NCBI RefSeq assembly: GCF_014203705.1
Contig: NZ_JACHJR010000001.1
Coordinates: 6,882,001 to 6,946,000 of the forward strand
Direction of reading: 5' to 3'
Length of the DNA: 64,000 nucleotides
Source: Kitasatospora gansuensis
GTDB lineage: Bacteria > Actinomycetota > Actinomycetes > Streptomycetales > Streptomycetaceae
Shown: in pieces, positions 50,082-57,162 of the stretch
Layout: every line of letters begins with the position of its first letter
Numbering within the stretch: the first letter of the stretch is position 1
Position numbers and translations under genes: made by a program
Notes under the pieces: model-generated
What the model saw: only the letters and a program-made list of their open reading frames with translations
Told to the model about the DNA's origin: nothing
Databases searched by the model: none

Positions 50082-51410
50082 ATGCACAGCGAGTGGGACA
50101 ACGCCCACACCAGCAGCACAACCCGACCCGGCCCATCCGGACTCGCCGAGACCGAAGCCGACTGGCGCCACCACCTTGCACACGAGACGCCCAACGGCTG
50201 GCTGCTGAGCGGCAACGCCATGACCACGACGCTGACCTCGGGACGCCCCATCCACCTGATGCACACCACTGTGGCCCTGGACGCGATCCGCGCCAGCGGA
50301 CACCTCTATGCCTCTACCGGCTGCCTGGTCGCGGCCCTCTACTGCGCGCCCCTCACCCCCGAGCCCGCCGGCCTCCGCCCCCACAACCTGGGCACCTACC
50401 TGCTGGAGACCAAGAAGCACACCCTCACCCTCGTCTTCGAGATCACTCCCGACGCTCCCGTACCGCCCAAGGGCATCGACTACCTCCGGCTAGGCGCCAT
50501 CCACCTGCGCACGTACCTCACCCACCGCAGCTTCCTAACCGAGCCCGAGGGCGCCCAACTCCGCCGCACCATCCTGCAGAGAGTCCAGGCTGCTGCCCCG
50601 TTCCTCGACGCCCTCCTCGCCAACGCCACCGGAACGCCAACACCCGACACCGACTTCATCGAACAGCTCGCCGCCACCGTCCCGGCCTTCCCTTTTCTTG
50701 GCTACCTCTACTTCGAGGTGCTATCGGAGTACCTGATGCTCCACTCCACCAGCCATCAGACCAAGGCGTACGCACAGCTCGGCGAGATGAACAACCGCCT
50801 CTACAAGAGACTCGCCTTCTCGGCCGTACAAGGCATGGACAAGCTCTTCGACCTGTCCCGCTTCAACCCGGGATACAAGCGGCTCCTTGAGCTCGTCGGC
50901 CAGATAGAGACCGGCCTGCCCGGCGGAGTCACCCGGTACGTAATGCGCCGTCTGTCGCACCTCTTCGCAACGGTGACGCTCGCCCCTGACCAGGACGCGG
51001 CGGCCTTCACCTTCCGTAGCTCGGACTTCGATGTGCTCGCCGTAGCCGCACCTGGCCTGCTGGGGCAGCTCGTTTTCCGAGAGATGCGGATCGTCGATCG
51101 CTATCCGGAGCTGTACCTCGCCTTCGAGCAGGCCAAGGCCTTGGAAGCGTGGGCGTACTGGAACACCGAGGGCATCCCCACCCCATTCAATGGGACGATC
51201 CCCAAGGGAGAGATCGGGATCAACCCTGCCTACCCGAGGTCTCGTTGCACGGTCTGGACCACCGAAACCTGCGAGCGCAACCTCCTGCACCCTGTGGAGC
51301 AGCTCGAAGTGGCCTTCCTTCCCCGCCTCGCCGAGCTGTCCATGACCGCGATGCGGCGAGACGAGGCAGGCAAGGCGGCTGGACATAGTCGGCATGCCGC
51401 ATCAGGCTAA
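50082..51410 (+). CDS. Unknown 442-aa protein in operon with the HD protein
   Basis: ATG 50082 with GGAGG 9 nt upstream. Sequence begins acidic and Ser/Thr-rich, then RPIHLMHTTVALDAIRASGHLYASTGCLVAALYCAPL, several long helices (about 150-330) and a conserved-looking IPTPFNGTIPKGEIGINPAYPRSRC near 360-385. No motif or transmembrane segment recognised. G/C codon bias is close to that of the chromosome. It probably belongs to a cassette conserved in Streptomyces with the HD, GT2 and epimerase genes. Function unknown. Confidence 0.65.
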   Translation: MHSEWDNAHTSSTTRPGPSGLAETEADWRHHLAHETPNGWLLSGNAMTTTLTSGRPIHLMHTTVALDAIRASGHLYASTGCLVAALYCAPLTPEPAGLRPHNLGTYLLETKKHTLTLVFEITPDAPVPPKGIDYLRLGAIHLRTYLTHRSFLTEPEGAQLRRTILQRVQAAAPFLDALLANATGTPTPDTDFIEQLAATVPAFPFLGYLYFEVLSEYLMLHSTSHQTKAYAQLGEMNNRLYKRLAFSAVQGMDKLFDLSRFNPGYKRLLELVGQIETGLPGGVTRYVMRRLSHLFATVTLAPDQDAAAFTFRSSDFDVLAVAAPGLLGQLVFREMRIVDRYPELYLAFEQAKALEAWAYWNTEGIPTPFNGTIPKGEIGINPAYPRSRCTVWTTETCERNLLHPVEQLEVAFLPRLAELSMTAMRRDEAGKAAGHSRHAASG

Positions 51411-51467
51411 CGGGCTTTCGGGCCGCAACGCCCCGCGTTTCGGCATGCACCAAATATGCCTGCAGCA

Positions 51468-53204
51468 TCAAATCCAATAGCTATCGTTCATGCGCGGATC
51501 TGGATGCACGTCCCCTCTAACAATCCTAATAGAGAGATGCTTTTCTTCCCATGCATCGACGGCAGCACGTGCCCGATTGAGCGCCTCGCATTGAATGGCA
51601 GACAGGTAGAAGCGGAGAGAGCTAACCAAGTCCCAGGCCTGACCGGCTGCAGCCGTATCCACCGGATTGGTTGCCGAGGCAGCGAGATACCGATTTACCG
51701 CGCTATCCACGACAGTCCTATCAATGCGGGAGTTAAGTCTAGGGAGAATATCGACTCCGCCATCCGCACTATAGGCGATCACAATCGTCGCAGGCGGATC
51801 CGTATCAAGATATCTGACGGCATTATTAAATCTACTTCCGCGAGCTGGATCACCTATCCCATGCGCTACGCCATCGAGAATCACACCAACGGCGTGACAT
51901 CGACCGTGCGGATCAATCAGAACCGCCCCATCCATGTCTGTAAGCTGATTCAGCAGTTGAGGCGAGAGTTCGACTGGTTCAATAGCCCAGGCTTGAGGGG
52001 ACAGGCGCTCAGACTCGCCGGCCGCATCTCCCGAGATGATTAGCATGGCGCCGTGCCGGTGCTCTCCAGCAGCTCTAGCGAGGTTCGACAGGATCGTCAC
52101 GTCAGCATCCGAAAATAGTCGATCGACCAGATCGCGAAAATATTCCAAATCCAGCACGCTCGTCGGCAAATGCGGGATCCCATCTCGGACGGTCAGGAGC
52201 ACTTCTCCCCCGTGAGACAGTTCCCAGACGCCCCGGTTGGTCACACTTACCACGAATACAGTCTCACTGGCGACAGCATACTCATGCGCTATTTTGCCGA
52301 GCCCATAGACAGACTCTCCGTCAGTTAGCAAATCCGCTTCAGGGCCGCTCGCCTCCAAGAGCTTTCTCACCGCTGGCACGTTGCGCATCTTCACTGGCCG
52401 CCGAAAATTGAGCAGGACCTCAATAGCAGGATGACTTCTCTCTGCAATAATAAGGCGGCCAGATCCAGAACGCCCCTCGTAGGGTAGGGCTGAAATGCTG
52501 CTCATCAGCAGATGGTTTTCACTGCCAAACCAGAATCCCGCACAATTCATAGCCGATCGAAGCAGAGCTTCAGTCGCACTACGGACAATCTCATCGGTAC
52601 TGGCTCCCGTTACCAGCAATCCTGAACCGGCATCTGGGAGATGTAGCGAGCGTGTGGCACGTCTGATCACTTCATTGATGACCGCATGCACCAAGGACCG
52701 TTGAATTGCGAACCTGTCACGCTCTTCCGTGAAAATCTTCGGTACCCGATCAAGGGTGCCCCCGTCGACACTGACGACAATGTGCACATCGTAGTCTCCG
52801 ACCCGGATCGATCCACCGGAAAAGATACTCCTTCCGCCCTCAGTCGGAATTGTCGAAAACGCCTCTTCAAGCGCTTTGGCTCGCATCCTGTCGCGCAGCT
52901 CCTGGTGACGCAGATTATGAGATCGCGCATCGCTGTAATGCATACGTCGATCTGAGTGGCCCGCATAGAGCTCTGCCTCTCGTTCGCGTACACCTTCTAA
53001 GTCAGCCGGAGAGTACAGGCCATCTTCGGGCTCGATGCAGATGCTGAACTCATGCTCGCCGGAAACCTGAAAGCCAACCAAGATGACCTTGGGGTCGCCA
53101 GCAAAACCGATAGCCTCCAGCGCTGACTGCATCGCGACTTCGGTCGAGATTCGAAAATGCGACTGATAGCCCCACATGAACTGCCTGATAAAGTGCCCGC
53201 TCAC
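51468..53204 (-). CDS. DisA_N (diadenylate-cyclase-fold) domain protein, CBASS-adjacent
   Basis: 578 aa. N-terminal region (about 1-290) of unassigned sensor type, then a DisA_N/DAC domain (about 300-490): HEYAVASETVFVVSVTNRGVWELSHGG, HRHGAMLIIS, MDGAVLID (the DGA nucleotide motif), and DPARGSRFNNAVRYL where canonical cyclases have RHR. Resembles the DisA_N proteins with DACN-type sensors described for nucleotide-based conflict systems. Whether it still makes c-di-AMP is doubtful because of RFN in place of RHR. Lower GC than the chromosome. Lies 74 nt downstream of the CBASS effector on the same strand. Confidence 0.75.
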   Translation of the reverse strand: MSGHFIRQFMWGYQSHFRISTEVAMQSALEAIGFAGDPKVILVGFQVSGEHEFSICIEPEDGLYSPADLEGVREREAELYAGHSDRRMHYSDARSHNLRHQELRDRMRAKALEEAFSTIPTEGGRSIFSGGSIRVGDYDVHIVVSVDGGTLDRVPKIFTEERDRFAIQRSLVHAVINEVIRRATRSLHLPDAGSGLLVTGASTDEIVRSATEALLRSAMNCAGFWFGSENHLLMSSISALPYEGRSGSGRLIIAERSHPAIEVLLNFRRPVKMRNVPAVRKLLEASGPEADLLTDGESVYGLGKIAHEYAVASETVFVVSVTNRGVWELSHGGEVLLTVRDGIPHLPTSVLDLEYFRDLVDRLFSDADVTILSNLARAAGEHRHGAMLIISGDAAGESERLSPQAWAIEPVELSPQLLNQLTDMDGAVLIDPHGRCHAVGVILDGVAHGIGDPARGSRFNNAVRYLDTDPPATIVIAYSADGGVDILPRLNSRIDRTVVDSAVNRYLAASATNPVDTAAAGQAWDLVSSLRFYLSAIQCEALNRARAAVDAWEEKHLSIRIVRGDVHPDPRMNDSYWI

Positions 53205-53278
53205 CAGTATTCACCAACTCGTATTAGAAGGTCTGCGTATGCTCTGCTGCACAATAATCAAGGAAAGCGGTCGTCCTG

Positions 53279-53923
53279 TCAGCCGGACTCTGCGGAGCCT
53301 TGGTCCGCAGTCTGAGCTTCAGCAAAGGTTCCATAGTTCGTCGAGCGGTCGATCAAGCTTAGGTCCATGTCGCCAGCGGTGTAGCGGCTGGTGAAGTAGC
53401 TGCCAGTGATACTGCGCGGCGCGCGCCCGGTCACGGAGAGCTGACATGCCCCCTCATGTCGGGGGCTGCGCCTCAGATGTTCGGTGCGGGGCGTGTTCTC
53501 GTACAGAAAGCGCACTTCGGCAATCCCCGAGCCGTCCGTCTTGACGATGGTCGCGTTGGTCGAGCGGGACCTGCTCTCTGCGGTGCGCAGCGTTGCGTGC
53601 AGTGTCCAGTAGGTCTGCTCAATGGTCAGGTAGCTGGTGATGGGGCCGCGATTCCCACTGGCGGGGATGCGGCTCTCGGAGGCCGTGGTGAGCATCGCGC
53701 GCCAGGTGCCGCCGATCCACGGGTGCCCGGTGATGCGATGAATGAGCGGCCAACGCCAGGCCCACTTGTCGAAGACGAGGACGCCATAGCTGAGCAGCGA
53801 CGGCAGATAGGCGAATAAATGCTTCAGATTCTCGGCGGGAGTGATACCGAGGAGCGGAAGCGCGATGGTGTAGACGGTCGTCAGCGCTGTTGCCGTCGTT
53901 CGGACTGTGGTGGCAGGGCTCAT
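53279..53923 (-). CDS. Cap15-like CBASS effector (two TM helices plus beta barrel)
   Basis: 214 aa from ATG 53923, 5 nt after the CD-NTase stop. Two N-terminal membrane helices (about 9-27 and 36-54) then a beta-rich C-terminal domain (about 66-200) opening HPWIGGTWRAML. This matches the S-2TMBeta/Cap15 architecture, in which a cyclic-dinucleotide-binding beta barrel triggers membrane disruption and cell death. Order CD-NTase then effector is the normal type I CBASS order. Assignment is by architecture and neighbour. Confidence 0.8.
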   Translation of the reverse strand: MSPATTVRTTATALTTVYTIALPLLGITPAENLKHLFAYLPSLLSYGVLVFDKWAWRWPLIHRITGHPWIGGTWRAMLTTASESRIPASGNRGPITSYLTIEQTYWTLHATLRTAESRSRSTNATIVKTDGSGIAEVRFLYENTPRTEHLRRSPRHEGACQLSVTGRAPRSITGSYFTSRYTAGDMDLSLIDRSTNYGTFAEAQTADQGSAESG

Positions 53924-53928
53924 CGGAT

Positions 53929-54855
53929 TCACCCGTAGTTGAGGTAGGTCCAGGCGCCCTTCGCAAGGGTCTGGGCATCGTCGACCGTCCACTTCTGGCC
54001 CGGTCCGAAGAGTTTCTTGATCCCGTTCGGCTCGACCATGCCCCGCCCGCAGTCTCCGAACCACCAGCCGAGCTGGCGGTCGAGGTGGACGAGCGATTCC
54101 CGGATGGCGTCGTCGAAGGTGCCATGGGTGAGGATGTCGTCCGGGACGTTATAAATCAGGCACTCGGAGAAGTAGGACGGCAGCGGCTTAATGACCTTCT
54201 GCGCGGCCAGCTCGTTCTCCACTGCCTTGAGCACACGAACCGCGAACTTGTAGCGCCGGCCGGTGCGAGTGTTCTTTTCTCGGCCGTTCTCCAGCTGCTG
54301 ATCCGGCCAGTTCACGATCTCCTTGCCGTCCTTGGCGTAGACGACAGTGCCTTCGTGGACCTGTTCGCAGTTGAAGTCGGTGTAGAGCAGGTAACGGAAA
54401 CATGGAACGACGTCCATGCTGGGGCGGCTTCCGGCAACCGCAGGGACGTTGAACGCGATGTTATGGTCCGCGTCAATGGGCCCGCTGAAGTATTCCTCCA
54501 GGGCATTGAAGACCTCCAGACGCAGCTTGCCAGCCCGCCATGGCCCGCCGTAGGCCTTGCCCAGGATCTCCTGACGCCGGGCCCAGTTGACGAGCGTCGG
54601 GAAGTCCGCGTGAACCGGCCGGTTGAGCTGGACTTTGATGTCCACGTCGGCGTCGGCTCGGGCATTCGTGTTGTTGCGGTAGGAGCCCTTCGCCGCCACG
54701 GTAATGTCCAGCTCCGCGAAGGCCCCATGGGTAGCGATGGCGGCCTTCACCATGCGCTCGGCCCGTTCCTGCCGAGCGGCTTCGGCCTCGGTAGCGGGCG
54801 CTATCCACTTGACGAGCAGCTCCCGCCGCTGCTTCTCGGTCAGACGTTTGTCCAA
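53929..54855 (-). CDS. CBASS CD-NTase (cGAS/DncV-like nucleotidyltransferase)
   Basis: 308 aa from TTG 54855 (GGGGGA upstream). Nucleotidyltransferase core: KGSYRNNTNARADADVDIKV with the GS at residues 57-58 and the Asp pair 70/72 of DxD, third acid in PSMDVVP (148). C-terminal alpha-helical OAS1-C-like part. Makes a cyclic oligonucleotide when phage infection is sensed. No Cap2/Cap3 or HORMA/TRIP13 genes are present, so this is a minimal type I system. Clade not assigned. Confidence 0.86.
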   Translation of the reverse strand: MDKRLTEKQRRELLVKWIAPATEAEAARQERAERMVKAAIATHGAFAELDITVAAKGSYRNNTNARADADVDIKVQLNRPVHADFPTLVNWARRQEILGKAYGGPWRAGKLRLEVFNALEEYFSGPIDADHNIAFNVPAVAGSRPSMDVVPCFRYLLYTDFNCEQVHEGTVVYAKDGKEIVNWPDQQLENGREKNTRTGRRYKFAVRVLKAVENELAAQKVIKPLPSYFSECLIYNVPDDILTHGTFDDAIRESLVHLDRQLGWWFGDCGRGMVEPNGIKKLFGPGQKWTVDDAQTLAKGAWTYLNYG

Positions 54856-54988
54856 CAGGTCCCCCTACTCATGCGGAAGGTGCAAGCACCCTACGCCCAG
54901 GTGCGGACACGTGGGGACGCGTCGGACCCGCTGCCCGCGCCAAGCTCTATTTGCATCCTGGGTCAGCGCCTGGGCGTCAGCCATGCGG

Positions 54989-55006
54989 GCTCTGCCCAGG
55001 CAGAGC
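54989..55006. promoter_or_regulatory. 18-bp perfect palindrome upstream of CBASS
   Basis: GCTCTGCC-CA-GGCAGAGC (8-bp arms) lies 134 nt before the CD-NTase start in the 279-bp gap to the tRNA fragment. Possible operator or hairpin. No regulator gene is linked. Confidence 0.45.
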
Positions 55007-55035
55007 GTCGCTAGCTCTGGGTGCAGTCTTGTTTG

Positions 55036-55134
55036 CATTCACCCCCGTTCGGCAACGTCCACAGTCTGGCGAGCGAATCGTTCCGCCACAGGTCAGGACG
55101 GCCACGGGCGCCCCCGAACGCCCAGACGAACAGG
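55036..55134 (+). repeat. Attachment-site arm block upstream of tRNA-Ser copy 3
   Basis: Starts CATTCACCCCCGTTCGG and has TTCCGCCACAGGTCAGGACGG at +46, matching the block before copy 2 in sequence and spacing (99 nt to TGGAAA). The material between the two conserved boxes is not similar. Confidence 0.65.
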
Positions 55135-55185
55135 TGGAAAGCGTGTTGGGAAACCCTCACGAGTTCGAATCTCGTATCCTCCGCC
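55135..55185 (+). repeat. tRNA-Ser(GGA) 3' fragment, copy 3 (right island boundary)
   Basis: 51 nt, same as copy 1 from TGGAAA to the acceptor end except for a 3-nt deletion in the variable arm (GTTGGGAAACCCTC). T arm and acceptor 3' strand are intact and identical to copy 1; the 5' half is absent. Taken as the right-hand attachment repeat. Confidence 0.85.
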
Positions 55186-55189
55186 TTCA

Positions 55190-55224
55190 CGAAGGCCCCG
55201 ACCGCCTAGCGGTCGGGGCCTTCG
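55190..55224. terminator. tRNA-associated hairpin terminator, copy 3
   Basis: CGAAGGCCCCGACCGC / GCGGTCGGGGCCTTCG, 16-bp stem, CTA loop. The 237 bp from here to 55461 show no supported gene. Confidence 0.9.
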
Positions 55225-55461
55225 TCGTTGTGTGGTCTCAGTTCCGTTCGGCTACACCGAGCAGGAGCGGGACGGCCGGCCCTGGACCTGGTGTCCTTGG
55301 TCTCCCGGCAGATGGGGACCTTCCGGAGGACAGGAGCCGGGGCCGACTATTCGCCCCGGGGGCGAATAGCTGGCCGTGACCGACGCGTCGGCGGTGAACT
55401 GCTCCTGGGCGCCGACGGGCGCCCGGCACCCGTAGCCGTCTCCGTCCTTGGAAGGACCACC

Positions 55462-55866
55462 ATGCTTTCTGCTCGTGCCACCCGTCTGCTCGCAGCGGCC
55501 ACGCTCACCCTCGGTGCCACGCTCACCCTCAGCCCCAGCCAGGCGTTCGCCGCGGCCGAGGGCAACTACTCGATCGGCTCGGGGTCTTGCCAGGCCGTCG
55601 AGAAGATCGAACTCCACTGGGTCAACGGCGCCTACCACGACGAGATGGCGAACAACCCGACCCAGAACTCGGCGAGCGACCCCTACTGGTGCCGCTTCAC
55701 GATGTACGACAACGGCAACCTGATCTGGAGCTCGGCCCCCGCCACCGGCACCGGGGCCCAGTCGCCGTGGTTCTACGACGGTCCGGGCCACTACATGAAG
55801 GCCTGCGTCCAGCGTTACTACAACGGCACGCCCCAGGGCAGCGCCAGCTGCGGCCCGCTCAACTGA
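55462..55866 (+). CDS. Small secreted Cys-containing protein, unknown
   Basis: 134 aa from ATG 55462 with GGAAGG 9 nt upstream. Sec signal peptide (LSARATRLLAAATLTLGATLTLSPSQAFA, cleavage near AFA-AAE). The mature part is about 105 aa with four Cys (SGSCQAVEKIELHW, YWCRFTMYDNG, KACVQRYY, SASCGPLN), probably two disulphides, and a beta-rich aromatic look. No recognised family. Own terminator follows at 55875. Confidence 0.7.
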   Translation: MLSARATRLLAAATLTLGATLTLSPSQAFAAAEGNYSIGSGSCQAVEKIELHWVNGAYHDEMANNPTQNSASDPYWCRFTMYDNGNLIWSSAPATGTGAQSPWFYDGPGHYMKACVQRYYNGTPQGSASCGPLN

Positions 55867-55874
55867 TCCTCGGC

Positions 55875-55928
55875 CCCTCACCGGTTGCCCCCCGGCCGCG
55901 TCGCGTGGCCGGGGGAAACCGGTGAGGG
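55875..55928. terminator. Long hairpin terminator between the secreted-protein gene and the ArsR-like gene
   Basis: CCCTCACCGGTT (55875-55886) / AACCGGTGAGGG (55917-55928), a 12-bp stem; the interior has further GC pairing (CCCCCGGCC / GGCCGGGGG). Serves the two convergent genes. Confidence 0.85.
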
Positions 55929-55954
55929 CCGCCGACCAGGCGGATCGCGGTGGC

Positions 55955-56923
55955 TCAACTGACCGTTGACAGCAGGGCATGCCCGAGGGGCGCCACGAGG
56001 TGCCGGACCTGACGCCCTTGGCGTTGTGTCGTGATCGCCCCGGTCATCCGCAGGGCAGCGGCGTGGGCGCTGGCGGTGGACAGACCGATCCCGAGGCGTG
56101 CCGCGAGTTCGGTGGTGCTGCAGGGCTCCTGCCCGACGGCTCGGAGGGCGCGGGCGCGAGCCGAACCGATGAGACCGCTCAGCGGGTCCGTCGTGAGCTC
56201 CTCGCGGTCGGCCGACGGACCGGTGGTCGGGTGGAGCAGCACCGCCGGCCGGCGCGGTACGAGTACGGCACCGACACCGTCCTGGACGAAGAAGTTCGGG
56301 TACAGCTCCAGGCCCCGGCCGTTCAGATCGATGACCCGGTCGGGTCCACCCACCGCGCAGCGGAGCACTCCGTCCTCCCGCCAGCTGGCACGGTGGTGGA
56401 GTCCGCCCAGCATGGCACCGATCCCGGCCTCACCGGCGATGTGGGCGCGTTGGGCGATGTCGGTCCGCAGGTGGCGCTGGATGTCGGACCAGTCCTCGGC
56501 GAGGCAGGTCTGGAACAGGGCCCGGGCGCTGTCGGCGAGCCGCCGCAGCTGGCGGGTGTCGCCGTCGCGGAGCTCGATGACGACACGAGGCACGGCCCGC
56601 CCGGTGCCGTACCCGGTGAGTGCCTGCCGCAACTCGGCCGGGGTGGTGGCCAGGAGGGCGTCGAGTTCGTCGGCGAGCTGTCGGCGGGTGCCCGGCACAT
56701 GGGCCACCAGGAAGTCCGGGATGCCGGTGCGGCATGCGCTGACCACGTCCAGCAGCGGCGCGACGGTGTGCGGTACCCGGCCGCGCATCCGGATCCACCA
56801 GCGGGCGCGCCGGGCGCCCGCCCAGGGGTGGGATCCGGTCAGGGCGGTCAGGACGTGGCCCATCGGTGAGACGACGAACCGGGTGCGGGCGAGATCCGGG
56901 ACGCCGAAGTTGACGGTCAGCAC
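55955..56923 (-). CDS. ArsR-like winged-helix regulator, paralogue of the 22.7-kb gene
   Basis: 322 aa from GTG 56923 with GGGGGA upstream. C-terminal HTH: CSTTELAARLGIGLSTASAHAAALRMTGAITTQRQGRQVRHLVAPLGHALL. The long N-terminal domain resembles that of the regulator at 22763-23752 in length and placement, with no metal motif. No pump is adjacent; possible targets include the nearby MMPL or the secreted protein. The 239-bp gap to the NB-ARC gene shows no other feature. Confidence 0.82.
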   Translation of the reverse strand: MLTVNFGVPDLARTRFVVSPMGHVLTALTGSHPWAGARRARWWIRMRGRVPHTVAPLLDVVSACRTGIPDFLVAHVPGTRRQLADELDALLATTPAELRQALTGYGTGRAVPRVVIELRDGDTRQLRRLADSARALFQTCLAEDWSDIQRHLRTDIAQRAHIAGEAGIGAMLGGLHHRASWREDGVLRCAVGGPDRVIDLNGRGLELYPNFFVQDGVGAVLVPRRPAVLLHPTTGPSADREELTTDPLSGLIGSARARALRAVGQEPCSTTELAARLGIGLSTASAHAAALRMTGAITTQRQGRQVRHLVAPLGHALLSTVS

Positions 56924-57162
56924 AGTTCCCCCAAGAGCCCGGTCGCGCCGGCCCGCGCTTCGCGGCGCGACGGCTGTCCCCGGGCGGGTTCGGCAACAGA
57001 GGTCGACGCCGCCCGACCGGCGGTGATTCCCGGTCAGGTGGTGCGGCGTCAGGAGCCATCCTGTGCGCAGGCCGTGGCTCCCCCCATGGCGAGAACCTGG
57101 CGTTTGCTTGGCGTTACGGCAGGCAGCTGCTTCGCTGCACGGACGCGGACGGCCACCGGGGC

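Noticed and set aside
38508-55134. Integrase, excisionase or replication gene for the island
   Set aside because: No tyrosine or serine recombinase motif and no replication initiator found in either module; the HTH protein at 41166 is too unlike known Xis proteins to call.
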